Source: Margaritifera margaritifera (Eukaryota > Mollusca > Bivalvia > Unionida > Margaritiferidae). From it: 64,000 nt of DNA. A program made the position numbers and the translations under genes. Below the pieces are notes generated by a model. The model was not told the origin of the DNA. It worked only from the letters and a program-made list of their open reading frames with translations, and searched no databases. Positions 41,928 through 54,322 of this stretch are shown here, one piece after another. The stretch lies in assembly GCA_029931535.1 (NCBI GenBank), contig JAQPZY010001684.1, positions 2,171,001-2,235,000 on the forward strand, written 5' to 3'. Position 1 is the stretch's first letter. Each line of letters starts with the position of its first letter.

Positions 41928-43477
41928 GAATATTTTTTAAACTGTTGTACCTGGGTACATCAAATAAACATAGAAGTAAATAAAGTAGAGCGAGATGGAA
42001 GCATTAGGTAGTGCTACTAATATCCATGTTGCTTTCTCTATGTCAAATCAGAAATCAGAATCAAAATTGCTTTTTGTTATCTATAATTGAGCGCAATGAT
42101 TTCTAGGCAGTACTAATTTCTTAATTTTTGCGCATAACGCAGAAACAAATACTGCTTTTAATTCACTAATATAGAAAATATTTCAAAGTAAAATTGAACT
42201 TACAGGTTTTTACCTCAACTGCAAACTTTGCTTTTACAATGGCAATTAGACTTCTGTTTTACAGCCCTCAGTTAACTCAAAATTTTTGATGCAGTTTGTC
42301 ACTCAACACCATCCTTTGGATGCCTTTGTTACAGGATAAACTTTCATTTGCCTGCTTAGTCCTTTTATGTGCGAATGCCCTTGTAGATTTTATATATAAC
42401 ATCGTTTCCTATATGTGAACACCGTTTTCTTTTTAATGTTGTTCATAATCTTGACACGATAAATATATACCTTCCTATTACAGCGTAGAGTGTTTACAAA
42501 TGAAGCTCTGCATTTTCCCATAAAATATTGCAATTTAACCTCAATGCTTCTCATCCGACTCGAAAATGTTCAAAACTAACAGTGTTTTGACCTGTAATTG
42601 TTTCTTTTTCATGAGTACTACATGTGTTAGCTGCTTGAGGACAACGGGGAATGTGCTGTCAAAAACATATTGATCTGTCGCGTCAATTAGCTCTGGGCAG
42701 TTGCCATACAAGCAGATGTCACCGTATCAGTTGGAATTGCAACGTAATTAACAGCCATACCGGATCTGTCGCTGGATGCCACAGCTTTCCGCGGCCGTAT
42801 TAGCCACTTCTGCTTGGCATCCCTCGTTAAATACCACATCAGTAGATCCACGTGTACACGCCTCGTAGATCAATAAGACAGAATATTCTGAGCCCAGACG
42901 TCGTCAAAATTGAACGAAGGAGATTTAATTCTGTATATAAGTACTTCAGCTCAAAATGGAGTGTATCAAATGGGAATGAACAAGATACAATAAAGTAGAC
43001 TTAAATTAATGGACGACTCCATGGAACTGTATGCATTCTTGTTGAAGATTGAATCAAGGGGTAACACCTTCCTATTTGGTGTATGATTTTCTCAAGTTAA
43101 AAAATCTGCATGGACTCTACCGTCTATGGTTGACATTATGGGCTAAAATATTACACAAAATCTGAAAAATATAGAAAAGAATAGTCACAAGTATTTTAAC
43201 ATAGTGATAATACATTTAATTAGAGGGGGGTTGTATATAGTTATAATGTAGAGTTAGTGTTATCATGTAGTATTAGTGTGTGGAAAAACAAGTGACTTTA
43301 TTACGAAAGCAAAGACTATGATACAATTATTTAACAAAACAGATTTAAAACTAATATGTTCTTCGACTCCAACCATATGTCGACCAATCGAGTAATTCAA
43401 CTCAATTCCCGATTAAGGAACTGTGGTGAACTGAATCAGCTAATCAGCTAAATGTGATGCTATGACAATTTTGCTGT

Positions 43478-43478
<1 letters not shown>
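41928..43478. other. No firm gene; cysteine-rich relic possible
   Basis: The sequence upstream of the GTPase gene is AT-rich. At about 42620-42900, the minus strand has a more GC-balanced stretch with a cysteine-rich frame ('FNEGCQAEV', 'AESCGIQRQIRYGC', 'YGDICLYGNCPELI') broken by two stops. I could not assign it. Confidence 0.35.

Positions 43479-43517
<39 letters not shown>
43479..43517. repeat. (CA)n microsatellite
   Basis: About 19 units. Confidence 0.96.
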
Positions 43518-43520
<3 letters not shown>

Positions 43521-43790
43521 CGGATAAATAAATTAAGTGATTTTGTATGGTGGCTTGGTAGTAAAATAAAATGTACTTGTTCTAACTAAAGTCTTAAATA
43601 TAAAATGTAACTATTATGTATTCACAATTAGTCAATTATATTGCGCTGTTTCAGATGATAAAGATGACATTCAAATAAACAGGAAGTTAATAGAGAAAGG
43701 ATGAAACTTAGTCATTAATAAAACGTAAAATGAATACACAACATACATTAAAGAACAGCCCTAAATCAAGCATGAAACCTAAAACATTAC

Positions 43791-43922
43791 AGTATATAGT
43801 TTCTTATAACTCGGGTCCAACTGCAAACAACATAGACCCTGATCTTGCGGCACATTTTGCGATGGCAGATCTGGGTCTATGTAGTTTGCAGTTGGATCCG
43901 ATTTATATGCGAGTATATACGT
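43791..43922. mobile_element. Hairpin MITE, copy 3
   Basis: Near-perfect palindrome: GGTCCAACTGCAAACAACAT with AGACCCTGATC on one side and the complementary GATCTGGGTCTATGTAGTTT with GCAGTTGGATCC on the other. The outer end GCGAGTATATACG matches copy 1. Confidence 0.82.
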
Positions 43923-45610
43923 TAGGTCATGGTGTATGAGCTAGTAGGACATACTCCCATAATTGTGCGATAAGCCGTTACACAAATGTTATTTTGCTGT
44001 AAAAGTTACCCCCATTGCACCATTTGTTTCTGTCCATGCCATGGATAATGGATTAGTATAATGTAGTTAATAAGAATGACTGCAGTTTGAAATCATTAAG
44101 GACGCTGGATGGCAGTCTTGTAAAGTCAGTTGCTTACTATGGTTTTCCAAGCTTATGTAATTTGTATATTTTACTTGTAAAAGTCCAAGACATTGTCCCT
44201 CAATGAGTTGTCCTTGAACTGTAGTTCATCCCCGTTACTTTGATGGAATAGATCTCAGAATTAAACACACGTAATTATATTTAGTTGTACAATGTCCAGA
44301 TTTTACATTCCTTCCTCTAAGAAATACATTTGAGCTTTCCTGGTGGTCTTGAGATAAGATTAGATATTCTGTATTCCCATGCATGTCGCATGAGACAGCT
44401 AATTGAAAAAAAAGAACTAATTAAATGTTGCCGTTGTTCTGTTTGCCACCTTGAAACAATTATTGCAAAAAGATACAATGTAAACAAAGTAGGGGAATGA
44501 GTTGAAAATGTTATAAGTTATGACACTTGGAAATTAGATACTTTTTGTACCAAAGATAATCCCTATATGGATGCAATCAATTTAGGAAACTGGATTAAAT
44601 TAAGTGAAATTAATATATCATGCAATAAAAAGACAAAAGTTACTTTAGTCATTACCTTTTTTAGTAACTTACTAAAACATAAACAAACCCCATTATTAAT
44701 GTCATCAAAATTGTATTAAACGAGCCTATTTTATTTTGCAATCTATTTGATCTAGATATTTGTTTTAATTTTTATTTTTTTATTAAAACACTGTAAGTTT
44801 TAGAATGGTCGTCCTGATTTATGTTGGAAAATTTAAGTCGAGTTGAAGGGGTCGGCTTGTTGTTCAAAGTTTAATTTACTGTCATTTAAGTCGAGTTGAA
44901 GGGGTTGGCTTGTTGTTAAAAGTTTAATTTACTGTCATTTAGGTCGAGTTGAAGGGGTTTTATATTTTTTTTACTGACTTTTCATACATTGAAAACTGTC
45001 AGATGTGTCTGATGTGTTGTTAGATGATGTTTCGGTGTGTGTGTGTGTGTGTGGGGGGGGGGGGGATAAGATAGTTACAGTTTGAGTAAAATTAATTTTC
45101 ATCCATGTGCACTGATATACGAGATGTCAATTACTTTATTACATGGTGAAATTAAGGGAATATTTGTAAGGTCGTTTATGGACTCGAAATGTTGGTGCAA
45201 TACTGAAGAAAAGTATGTTTGCTTTATCAACGACTCTGTTTGCTCTATATAGGAATGGAGCAAACGTAACTTAGACACAAGATTGAATACAAGCAAGCAA
45301 GAATGATTAAAGCCATGTTTGATATCTTACGGTTGTAACATTAAACCTAATTTTTTCATAGTGTCCCCATTTGCACTTGCCTGATTTGTACCCACCCACC
45401 ACACCCCACCCAACCCCCAACAAAGTGTAAATCATATCGAAGATGTAACTTGACTAAGATTGATAAACTTGTCTATGCAATGTATTATTTATACGATAAT
45501 TTATATGTTTTAACAAAATGGTACTCGTTACTTGGCTTTAGGAACATTCTTCCTTAAAATCTTTGCCTTGATTTGAAGAGTATCTAAAAATCGTTACAAG
45601 TTTGAATGAG
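43923..45610. other. No gene recognised
   Basis: AT-rich; two and a half copies of a 54 bp unit (TTTAAGTCGAGTTGAAGGGG) at about 44835-44960, a short GT/G run at 45038-45065, and a C-rich patch near 45390-45420. Confidence 0.5.
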
Positions 45611-45911
45611 ATTGAAAATAAACATATAATGTACATTGATACAGTATGTGACGATTGAAAATAAACATATAATGCACATTGATACTGCATGTGACTATTG
45701 AAAATAAACATATAATGCACATTGATACTGCATGTGACGATTGAAAATAAACATATAATGCACATTGATACTGCATGTGACGATTGAAAATAAACATATA
45801 ATGCATATTGATACTGCATGTGACGATTGAAAATAAACGTATAATGCATATTGATACTGCATGTGACTATTGAAAATAAACATATAATGCACATTGATAC
45901 TGCATGTGACT
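45611..45911 (+). repeat. 43 bp minisatellite, seven copies
   Basis: Unit ATTGAAAATAAACATATAAT plus GCACATTGATACTGCATGTGACG. Because 43 is not a multiple of three, it stays open in several minus-strand frames and creates long artefactual reading frames there. Confidence 0.95.
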
Positions 45912-45971
45912 CTTCTTGTGCTTTGAGCGGCATTTTCGACAGCAGCTCTGTAATTAGAATTGCTAACCTAC

Positions 45972-46117
45972 CTTCGTACGACGTTTGCATTTCTAATTTG
46001 GTGTCTGGTCTCCCATAAATCCCAATACGCTCGGTAAATTCACATACATCAGTGGTCACTAAAATAGGCTCCATTTGACGATGTGCCACTGTGGTTTCCG
46101 ATTTATCTATTTTCAAA
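45972..46117 (-). other. Possible isolated exon (146 bp)
   Basis: On the minus strand a non-repetitive open segment ('MEPILVTTDVCEFTERIGIY', 'GRPDTKLEMQTSYE') is followed by a good splice-donor sequence AAG|GTAGGT at 45972/45971 and preceded by AACCAG at 46118-46123. The protein is not recognised and no partner exon was found. Confidence 0.2.
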
Positions 46118-46119
46118 CT

Positions 46120-48929
46120 GGTTGTCTATAAACATCTGTACTGTACTTTGGTTTGTCAAGTTCAAAATACAATCACTGAGCGATCAATACCATTAGTGAA
46201 GAGCTCTTTTCCACTAATTGAACCCGCATCTTTTATCCAGCTATTCTGAAGCAATGAAAAATTTATTGGAACAGTAAGCAGACGACACAGTTATCTATGT
46301 TCTTTATGTTTTGAACCGGTCATAATTTTTCCAATTCTGGAGCGACGCATAAAGATTTTTCTAGATCGAAGGCACAGAGCCACTGAGATTTCAGAGTTTC
46401 TGATAAACGTATTGATCTGACCATAAATCAGAATCAGTGAATCAGACAAATATCTTTCTCTCTGCTCTGTTCGTCGTTTGCAACCATCTCAGTCCCAGAT
46501 TATCGATATATGTGCCCGAAGGAGAAGCACAGCCTAAATCAATACAAGTACGCATTAAAAGGATCCTAGAATTCATTTTATTCCATGGGTCAGTAGAATT
46601 TCCAATGGATATTATTCTGGTGCAGAATTGTTTAGAATCTCAAGTAACTTAGTACTGCTACTCCGCATTTTCTCAATTGTCTTATCCTATCTTCCCGCGG
46701 CCTGGTTGGGTGTGGGGTTGGGTGCCGTTATTCACAATAGTTTAAAGTTTGTGACCTTAATAATTAAAAAGAAAATGTGCACATACAGACTGACTTAACC
46801 CTTAATAGAAAGGCGCAGAGGCAGCAACTGCTATTGTTTAATGTTTTGACGCTGACTGTGAGCACCAAACGGACGAAAGCCAATACAACACCGAAAGGTT
46901 TAACCAACAATAACAATTTGTGAGACTAACAATATAACACCACTTGTCAGAGTTCTCAAAACAAACTTTCAGGTTAAATGTTATCGATACAAATTTTCGA
47001 TCGCTAGCAGAAAAGAATACAATAACTCCAAGCTAGTAACTGTGGAATTTTGTAATCACGTCTGCCCCTGGAGATAAGCAAGCATGGCAGAATCCAGCGA
47101 CAGACCATGGGTGTAATTTGTTCCATCATGGCCCTTGATTACTTTTGACATCCACGAGAGGAGAGCTTTTCCTCATGTCAGGTTATGGGCCATATATCAC
47201 TAAAAAAAACTTTCTGCAGAAACCTTCTTTTCATAATCAATGGGAAAGAGCAATATTTTCGACCTAAGCTCTTTTGTATGACTGCCACTCTAGAAATGAA
47301 TCAGACAGAACATTTCAAACACTGTAGCTTTTCATTTGAGGGCAGTTCGATGAAATCGACAGCCAACAACAGTCTTAATCTTTATTTTACACCCAGATTT
47401 TGGTGTTCAGAAAATCTGATAAAGTCCAGTACTATTGTATAGAAAACTCTATCTAGACAGAAAGTTTTCCCACATTTAATACTGTAACAAACCTAGGGTA
47501 TATGCTATTTGTATTTACGTCTCAGGTTTGTTAGATTTAAGTGATTGTTTGTTTTATTATGGGAATCGGTGTTGGGAAGATATTTCACCAACCGAGTAAT
47601 TAGCCAATTATTAGTAGCAGACGTCATAATGTACAGTATTCACGAGATTTTATGGTCGCATGGATTAGTTTCATGAAATAGACCCTCCTAATTTCTTAAC
47701 ATAAGGAATTCTCTGAATATTCTGATGTATAAGTGTTTGGTCATTTGAAATAGGAATAATTCTCTATATTAGGTGGTTGGGCCAAGTTTTGTAGTTCGTT
47801 GCATGAAATACTGATTTCCGACTTGGAAAAGCGTTCTTATAAATCATACGAATGTGAAGCAAGAAAGCCCATTCAAGTGTGAAATTAGAGTCTCTTGCAT
47901 ATGTGTTCGTTAGCTGATTAAAGGAAAATATTTTGTGGTTTTACCACGTTTAAGGCCCCTTTTGCCAAGATAAATTCATATTAATCTAAATTTACACTAA
48001 AATATTTAATTATGAAAGTTGAACATCTTTCCTAGCGACCAAAAACCCCATGGGCTACCAGAACCTCCTCCCCGTCCCCATTCTGGAGTTTTCTTGACAG
48101 TGCTTCTATTCAGAAGGTAATTTAGCACCTTTAGGAATTTATAAGTATGTTATCTGTATTGAATAGTTTTGGACGGATAGAAGGTCTAAAAATATTAGAG
48201 GAATTAAAGATATTGCCAATACCAGACACAGGAGGAGCGGCAAGTTGTCTAAATTTTTATCCACACTAGGCCGTGATGAAAAACATGACTGATACCTGAA
48301 TGCAAAGTAAATAAAATAAGTTATCTTTTGCATCACAGGATGTATGTACTTACGTAACAATGACGTCAATATGACGTAATTATGAACAGGTACAATAAAG
48401 CCAGTATTATTGGTTGTAAAATTCTAATATTTACATTGTGTTTTTGCGAGATGTTGCTGAATTCTATACGTACATTGTGTAAATGTGTGCTATTTATAAT
48501 CTAAAGATGTAACTCAGCCTTGAACAGATGTGACTTCAAGATGTCATGTGATATGAGACGAGATTACTGGCGTTAGAAAAATCTAATGTTTAAATAAGGT
48601 CTATCCATCGCCTCATTGTATTCAAGGAATTTTGTGTTTGCCATTTCTTAATTCAAGAGATTTTGTGCCTGTTTGCCATTTCTTAGTTGGGGGTCTCCTG
48701 TTTAAAATATGTGAATGTAATATAGAAATAGAATACAGTCTCACAGTTTCCTCTTTATCGGTCATCTGTTCATCATCCGACAGATTTCTTCAGCTAGAGC
48801 TCCAGACTAACAATTATTATCTAATGCCAGCATCCTTTGAAATGTCATAGCTTTCAACTCTATCGCAAGATGAGACAAGAATGTCCGCAAGCAATCGACT
48901 GAGAGAACTCCATTCTCAGCTAACGCTCA

Positions 48930-48932
<3 letters not shown>
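46120..48932. other. No gene recognised
   Basis: AT-rich with short scattered open frames and no repeat or family signal that I can support. Confidence 0.5.

Positions 48933-49021
<89 letters not shown>
48933..49021. repeat. (TA)n microsatellite
   Basis: About 44 perfect units. Confidence 0.97.
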
Positions 49022-49024
<3 letters not shown>

Positions 49025-49689
49025 TAAGTTCATGCATTTCTTGTGTTGCTCAGTGTGAAACTGGAGGCATAAGTCAATACTATCATAGCTGAGCGGCTGA
49101 CTTTTATTGGTATCAAAATTCTGTCGAGCGATGTTGTATCGAAGCTTATTGATGTTTCGTTGGATGGCTTTCAATACACGAAGCAGGAAAGTTTCCCCAG
49201 ATCTCTACGAAACAATTATTATGCTTCCAAAGTACTCCCAGGCTCACTGTATGTCCCGATAAAACTCTACAAGTTGGGTAAGGATTCCCAGAGGTTTCAC
49301 TTTACCAATTCTTACCGATCCATTGGTAGTGTCACATCTTGTGAATGTATGTAATTCAATCAAAACGATACATAGGTGAATGCATATAATCCAAAATCAA
49401 TCTGATATATATATGTTAATGCTTGTAATCCAATCGATGCTATGCATATACAGCCCCCTTGGTCTGAACGACTGTCTTTATATCGATAAGCCTGCGCTTG
49501 TTGCCTACAGCAGTGTAGAAATAAATGTCTTGATCAAACCTACCACCATAGTATCGGACAAATATAAATACATCTCTATGTGGTGATCTGACATCCAGTC
49601 AGTCAACGACTGTTTTAAGAAACTTCAAAACAGTGTAGGATCATTCATTTGCGTGTCTGCCACTTCCTGATTTGAGGAAAGTTCACTCA

Positions 49690-50780
49690 GTCATGAGTTC
49701 TCAAACTATTACAAACCTCTTCTGGAACACGCAAGATCTGATGACCTCTCAAACTCACAGCGTATGTGTCCTTCTTCCATTCTGACAATATCAGTTTGAT
49801 GAGGCTGGCTTTGCTCTTCACGGTAATTTCTCCAATCTCTTGGCAGTTTGGCGGATGGATCTTTCTAAAGGAATAACTCTGAGGTACCATAGTGTGTTTG
49901 ATCAACGGTCTTAATGAAGACAAACTTTAATGTATCTGTAGCGGCATCTGGACGTTAGACCTTGTGTAGTCAATTCTCCAACAGTCTTTGGCAACGCAGC
50001 TTTTTCATAATATATTTATGCTTTGTCTCTTTTGGAAGATCATAGTGATACGCAGCCTCATTCTTAGGTTGGTCCTTGGACTAGATTTTTTTATTTTAAA
50101 CGCTTTTGAGTACTTTTTCCAATTGCATAGGCCCTCAAAATATCATCATCAACATGAGGTTGAGCTCTTACACCAGATGATAAATGGACTTGTAAAATGT
50201 AAGTGTCACCTTTCTCATCGTCTGCATCACCTCGTGTCCTTACTGGTAGCGTTACATCTTTGTGCACAGATTCATTACTGTCATTTATGACAGTGGGTGG
50301 CATTATTGCATTCACATAGCTTTCTCTTGACTACCGTGTCATAAACTTTCAGTAGTAAGCAGAGTAATTTCTACTGAATCTTTTAATACCCATGTCGATT
50401 TTGCGTGTCTGATAATAGTCTGTTGAAGACTCAGATCATAAAGATTTTCAAAACACTGGAACGTTTGATCTGCAGACAATAAATCCACAGTCTTTTAGGA
50501 TAATCAAGACGTATACACAGAAGTATCTGGCATAAATGTGATGATTCATGCTGAAATGAAAAAGGCAAATCAAGAGGTGCGGGACCAGCGTGTTCTCTTT
50601 TGTCGCTCTTTAGGAATCGCAGAGAGAGCATAATCTTGTTCATATCCTGTATACAGAGCTGTGATATCTTACTAAGCCCTGCACGCCTTAGTTTAACCTG
50701 AAATCGGAATACTTCTGCTACAAGGTTTGGCATGATCCAAAATGAAATGCCTCTTGAAAATGTTAGACTCAAGATCCTCA
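49690..50780 (-). pseudogene. Decayed coding stretch of an unidentified, probably repeat-borne gene
   Basis: Three minus-strand open blocks lie in order: 50772-50431 ('FRFQVKLRRAGLSKISQLCI', 'LRFLKSDKREHAGPAPLDLP'), 50315-50091 ('VTLPVRTRGDADDEKG', 'DDDILRAYAIGKSTQKRLK') and 49923-49687 ('KASLIKLILSEWKKDTYA', 'HQILRVPEEVCNSL'). Composition and order suggest one gene broken by shifts. The middle and last blocks vaguely resemble large uncharacterised proteins that occur in many copies in molluscs and fishes; I cannot name the family and the resemblance is from memory only. Confidence 0.3.
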
Positions 50781-51013
50781 GAGATGTTTGATAAACTGCT
50801 CAGCTGCATTTACCATCAACTGGAAATCAATTCAAGTGCTTAAAGAACCAAATTGTGTACACGTCAGTGTATTCTCGACCCACCTCTCATGTCCCAATTT
50901 GTGACACTAAAAGCAGATTCTGACTGGAAGAATATTCATTGAGAGACTTGCTTATAAGTAATCAACTGTTGACTACAAACGATGTATATCAGAAGTATGT
51001 AGTTGATACCACC

Positions 51014-51117
<104 letters not shown>

Positions 51118-51198
51118 TTATGTATATATATATAGAGTTATGTATATCGAATTTATAATATGTGTCCATGAGGTAAATTGTACTTTAATGGTCATTTT

Positions 51199-51901
51199 GT
51201 AAACAACATATTTACCGCATTTGAGTTCAAGGTTAAAACCTTGTTTACATGGTTTTTAGTACATAGATTGGAACTTTCCATGGCTTGATGTGAGAAAAGT
51301 CAGGAACGCACACGAAATTTCCATTAGAATTACTCATATTCTTGAATATTCTGTCAGATGACTTATCGTTTTATTTATACAGGTTTGGTAAACAAGATTT
51401 CATTCCTATGCTAAACTTTATGTCATAAAGATGTCTATTAAGGAATTTATTTTAGTAATCAGATGTTACAGTTGTGAAAATCAGAGCAAATTCAGAGAGA
51501 GGAATTATTTATTTGAAATATTCACTGGTATTACCAAAAGTGCTCATTCTCATTTTGGATTAATATTTGACTTTGGGATTTAAGTTAATTCATTCAAAGA
51601 TATTTCGGATTATATCATTCAGGCATATCAGGACATTCAAGGTTACTGACACATCATGACATTCATGACTATTGGCATATCAGGATAATCAAGGCTAATA
51701 TAATTCACTCGGAACAGTCTATATTTAGGACTTGTGATTGTGACACTTAGGATTATTGGATTATTTGGACTTTAATTCAGGTTATTGTGTCTTTTGAATT
51801 TTTACTTTAAATGTCTAGAAATAAATTGCTTGTTCATTTCACTTACATTGTTGGTTTCACTTTCTTTCTGTTACATTATTTTTAGACCTAGAGTCCTAAC
51901 A
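51199..51901 (+). repeat. 5' LTR of the plus-strand retrotransposon relic
   Basis: Ends ...GAGTCCTAACA directly before a primer-binding site. The last 80 bases (ACTTACATTGTTGGTTTCAC, TTTCTTTCTGTTACAT) are the complement-orientation counterpart of the 17.2/23.1 kb LTR ends. The left boundary at a TGTAAACAACAT sequence is approximate. Confidence 0.7.
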
Positions 51902-51906
51902 GAAAT

Positions 51907-51924
51907 TGTGGGCTCGTCCGGGAT
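51907..51924 (+). promoter_or_regulatory. Primer-binding site, tRNA-Pro type
   Basis: TGTGGGCTCGTCCGGGAT begins 5 bp after the LTR end and differs at one position from the tRNA-Pro complement used by murine leukaemia virus (TGGGGGCTCGTCCGGGAT). Confidence 0.8.
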
Positions 51925-52029
51925 CTGAATTTCTTTCAATTACAATTTTAATTGACTTTGTCTGGGAATTTTCATTGTCCCTGTTAAAGATTTTTGTTTC
52001 ACAAATTTGAGAAATCTTTAGTGAAACCA

Positions 52030-53430
52030 GCTACCATTCACAGTGTCATCTAAGGTTGAGAACGTTGTTTCAAGTCCTACCCAGCTAGGGTTAGAGTCTA
52101 AGAAAAAGGACGAGTTACTTGAGCTTGCCAGACATTATAACCTTTCTGAGGCGAAATCGTCTGTGACAAATCAAGAGATGAAGAATACTTTAATTCCATA
52201 GTTGCTGGGAAAGGAAATTTTGGATAATAGTACTTTGGGTTTAATTGATAAGTCTGTATCTGGTTTTGATGGGAAATTAAGGGAATTACAGCGAAAAAAT
52301 CATATGGAATTCGAATTAAGAAAGCTTTAGCTTCAAAAAGAAATGATGGAACTACAATTCAGAAAGAGGAGAAGGAGAGGGAAATACAGATGCAAAGAGA
52401 GAGAGGAAAGGGAAATACAGATGCATAAAGAGGAAAGGGAAATACAGATGCATAGAGAATGAGAGAGACAGTGACAGACAGAAAAAGCAGAGAGGAAAAG
52501 AAAAGAAAAGAAAATGCAGATGCAGAGAGTGAGAGAGAGTGGGATATGTAGAGAGGGAGAGAGGGATATGCAGAGAGGAGGAGGAGAGACAGTTGCAGAG
52601 AGAGAGAGAGAGAGAGAGAGTGAGAGAGAAAAGGGAAATATGCAGCATACATGTTAAATATTAGAACTGAAAAGCGGAACACTCTCTACCCCCCCCCACA
52701 CACACACACATACACAAACACCTTTCAAACAAGGTCAGGTTTTGATGTTACCAGATATATTAGGTTAGTACCCCCTTTTCAGGAAAAAGAAGTAGATAAA
52801 TACTTTCTTCACTTCGAGAAAATTACTGAAAACTTTAAATGGCCAAGAGAACATTGGACGTTGTTATTACAAAGTGTACTTATTGGCAAAGCTACACTTC
52901 ACTGTCAGTACAAACAAAGCACTGATTATGATGTGGTTAAGGAGTACATATTGAAGGGTTATGAGTTGGTACCCGAGCATTTCGACAAAAGTTTAGGAAT
53001 TGTAGAAAAGAAACTGGACAAACTCATATTGAATTTGCAACTATTTGATAATTGGTGCTAATTCAAGAGGGTTGATCAAGATTACTATAACCTCAGACAG
53101 CTCGTCTTAATTGAAGAGTTCTAGAGGCACATCCATGGTAATGCTAAGACATATTTTGAGGAGCAGGGAGTGGAAACTTTAGAAAATGCTGCTCGTATGG
53201 CTGATGATTATTCCTTGACTCACAAAATTTCATTTGGCAATAAGTCTTCCTCTCAGCATGTTTCTGGTAAAAAACAAAAACAATTTCAATCTCAAACGAG
53301 TACTTCTACATTTCTAAACAGCACGACTGTTAGGAATCAAACATCTGATGAGACTGATCAGAAATCCTTATCTCTTCATACGATTACTTATTGTAAAAAG
53401 AAAGGGTGCGTCATTTCTGCTTCAGGTTGA
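52030..53430 (+). pseudogene. Gag relic
   Basis: Readable blocks match the gag at 21.7-23.0 kb: 'KKDELLELARHYNLSEAK' (52110-52165), a degraded GA-rich coiled-coil region (52350-52640) followed by an inserted CA-rich stretch, 'YIRLVPPFQEKEVDKYFLHF' (52755-52815), 'METLENAARMADDYSLTHKI' (53170-53229) and a damaged zinc knuckle near 53390 ('ITYCKKKGCVIS'). At the knuckle position where the other copy has a stop, this one has Lys. Several frameshifts are present. Confidence 0.85.
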
Positions 53431-54322
53431 AAAATAAGCAACAAAATAAAGACAGAGCTATTCGAAATGCTCTTTTTTCAAAGAGGTCAAGGTCATGGTA
53501 TTGTTATAAATTTGTTGGGTCAAACAAACCCAAATCTAATTCTATTTTGGAGATTTATGAGCCATTCATGTTTGAAGGTTCTATATCACTTATTGGTGAT
53601 TCTGCCAAACCTATCATTATTAAAATATTAAGGGACACAGGAGCGTTTGTTATCAGGAACTTTGTCTTTGTCTGAGAAGTCTTCTTCTAGTGAAAGTGTA
53701 CTTATTCAGGGAGTAGAGTGATGCTTTGTAAATGTTGATCTCCATTGTGTTAATTTGGCATCAGACTTAGTTTCTGGACATGTGACTGTTGGGGCAGTGA
53801 CTTTTTTACCTATAGAAAGTATCCATTTGTTACTAGGCAATGATCTAGCTGGAGATAAGGTCGTGGTCAATCCACTTGTAACTGACAACGCTTTGTTTGG
53901 ATAAAAAAATGGATCCTATTGAGATTGAAATCACCGATTTGTATTCTGCTTATGCAGTTACCAGAGCTATGGCAAAAAGAGCTCATGAGAATGATGTTCA
54001 TCAGAAAATTATTCCTTTAGCTGACACATATATTGGTCAGTCTTTTGATGAGGTCACTTTCTCTCCAAATATTGGGCAATCAGAAGGTATTGATCCCAGT
54101 GATCCTCTTTTTACAATTCATTCTCTCTGTTCTAATCAGGGTGACAATAGACAATCACTTATTGTCGAACAAGAACAAGATCCTGAGATATCCTGTTTGT
54201 ATCAGAGGGCTATTAGTGAATCTGAAGCCACACAAGTTTCAGTGTGTTACTTTGTGAAAAATGGGGTCCTTATGAGAAAATGGAGACCAACTGAGGTAAC
54301 GCTGGTGACGAGTGGTCAGTGA
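53431..54322 (+). pseudogene. Protease and linker region of pol, relic
   Basis: 'IIIKILRDTGA' (about 53605-53640) is the aspartic protease motif, 'LLLGNDLAGDKVVV' lies at about 53826-53870, and the linker 'AYAVTRAMAKRAHENDVHQK' is open at 53897-54322. This copy reads through, with Glu, at the position of the 20856 stop in the other element. Two frameshifts split the protease. Confidence 0.82.

Noticed and set aside
45538..46116. 192-residue minus-strand frame
   Set aside because: Its C-terminal two thirds are the 43 bp satellite read through three frames. Only the first 40-50 residues could be real, and that part is listed as a weak exon.
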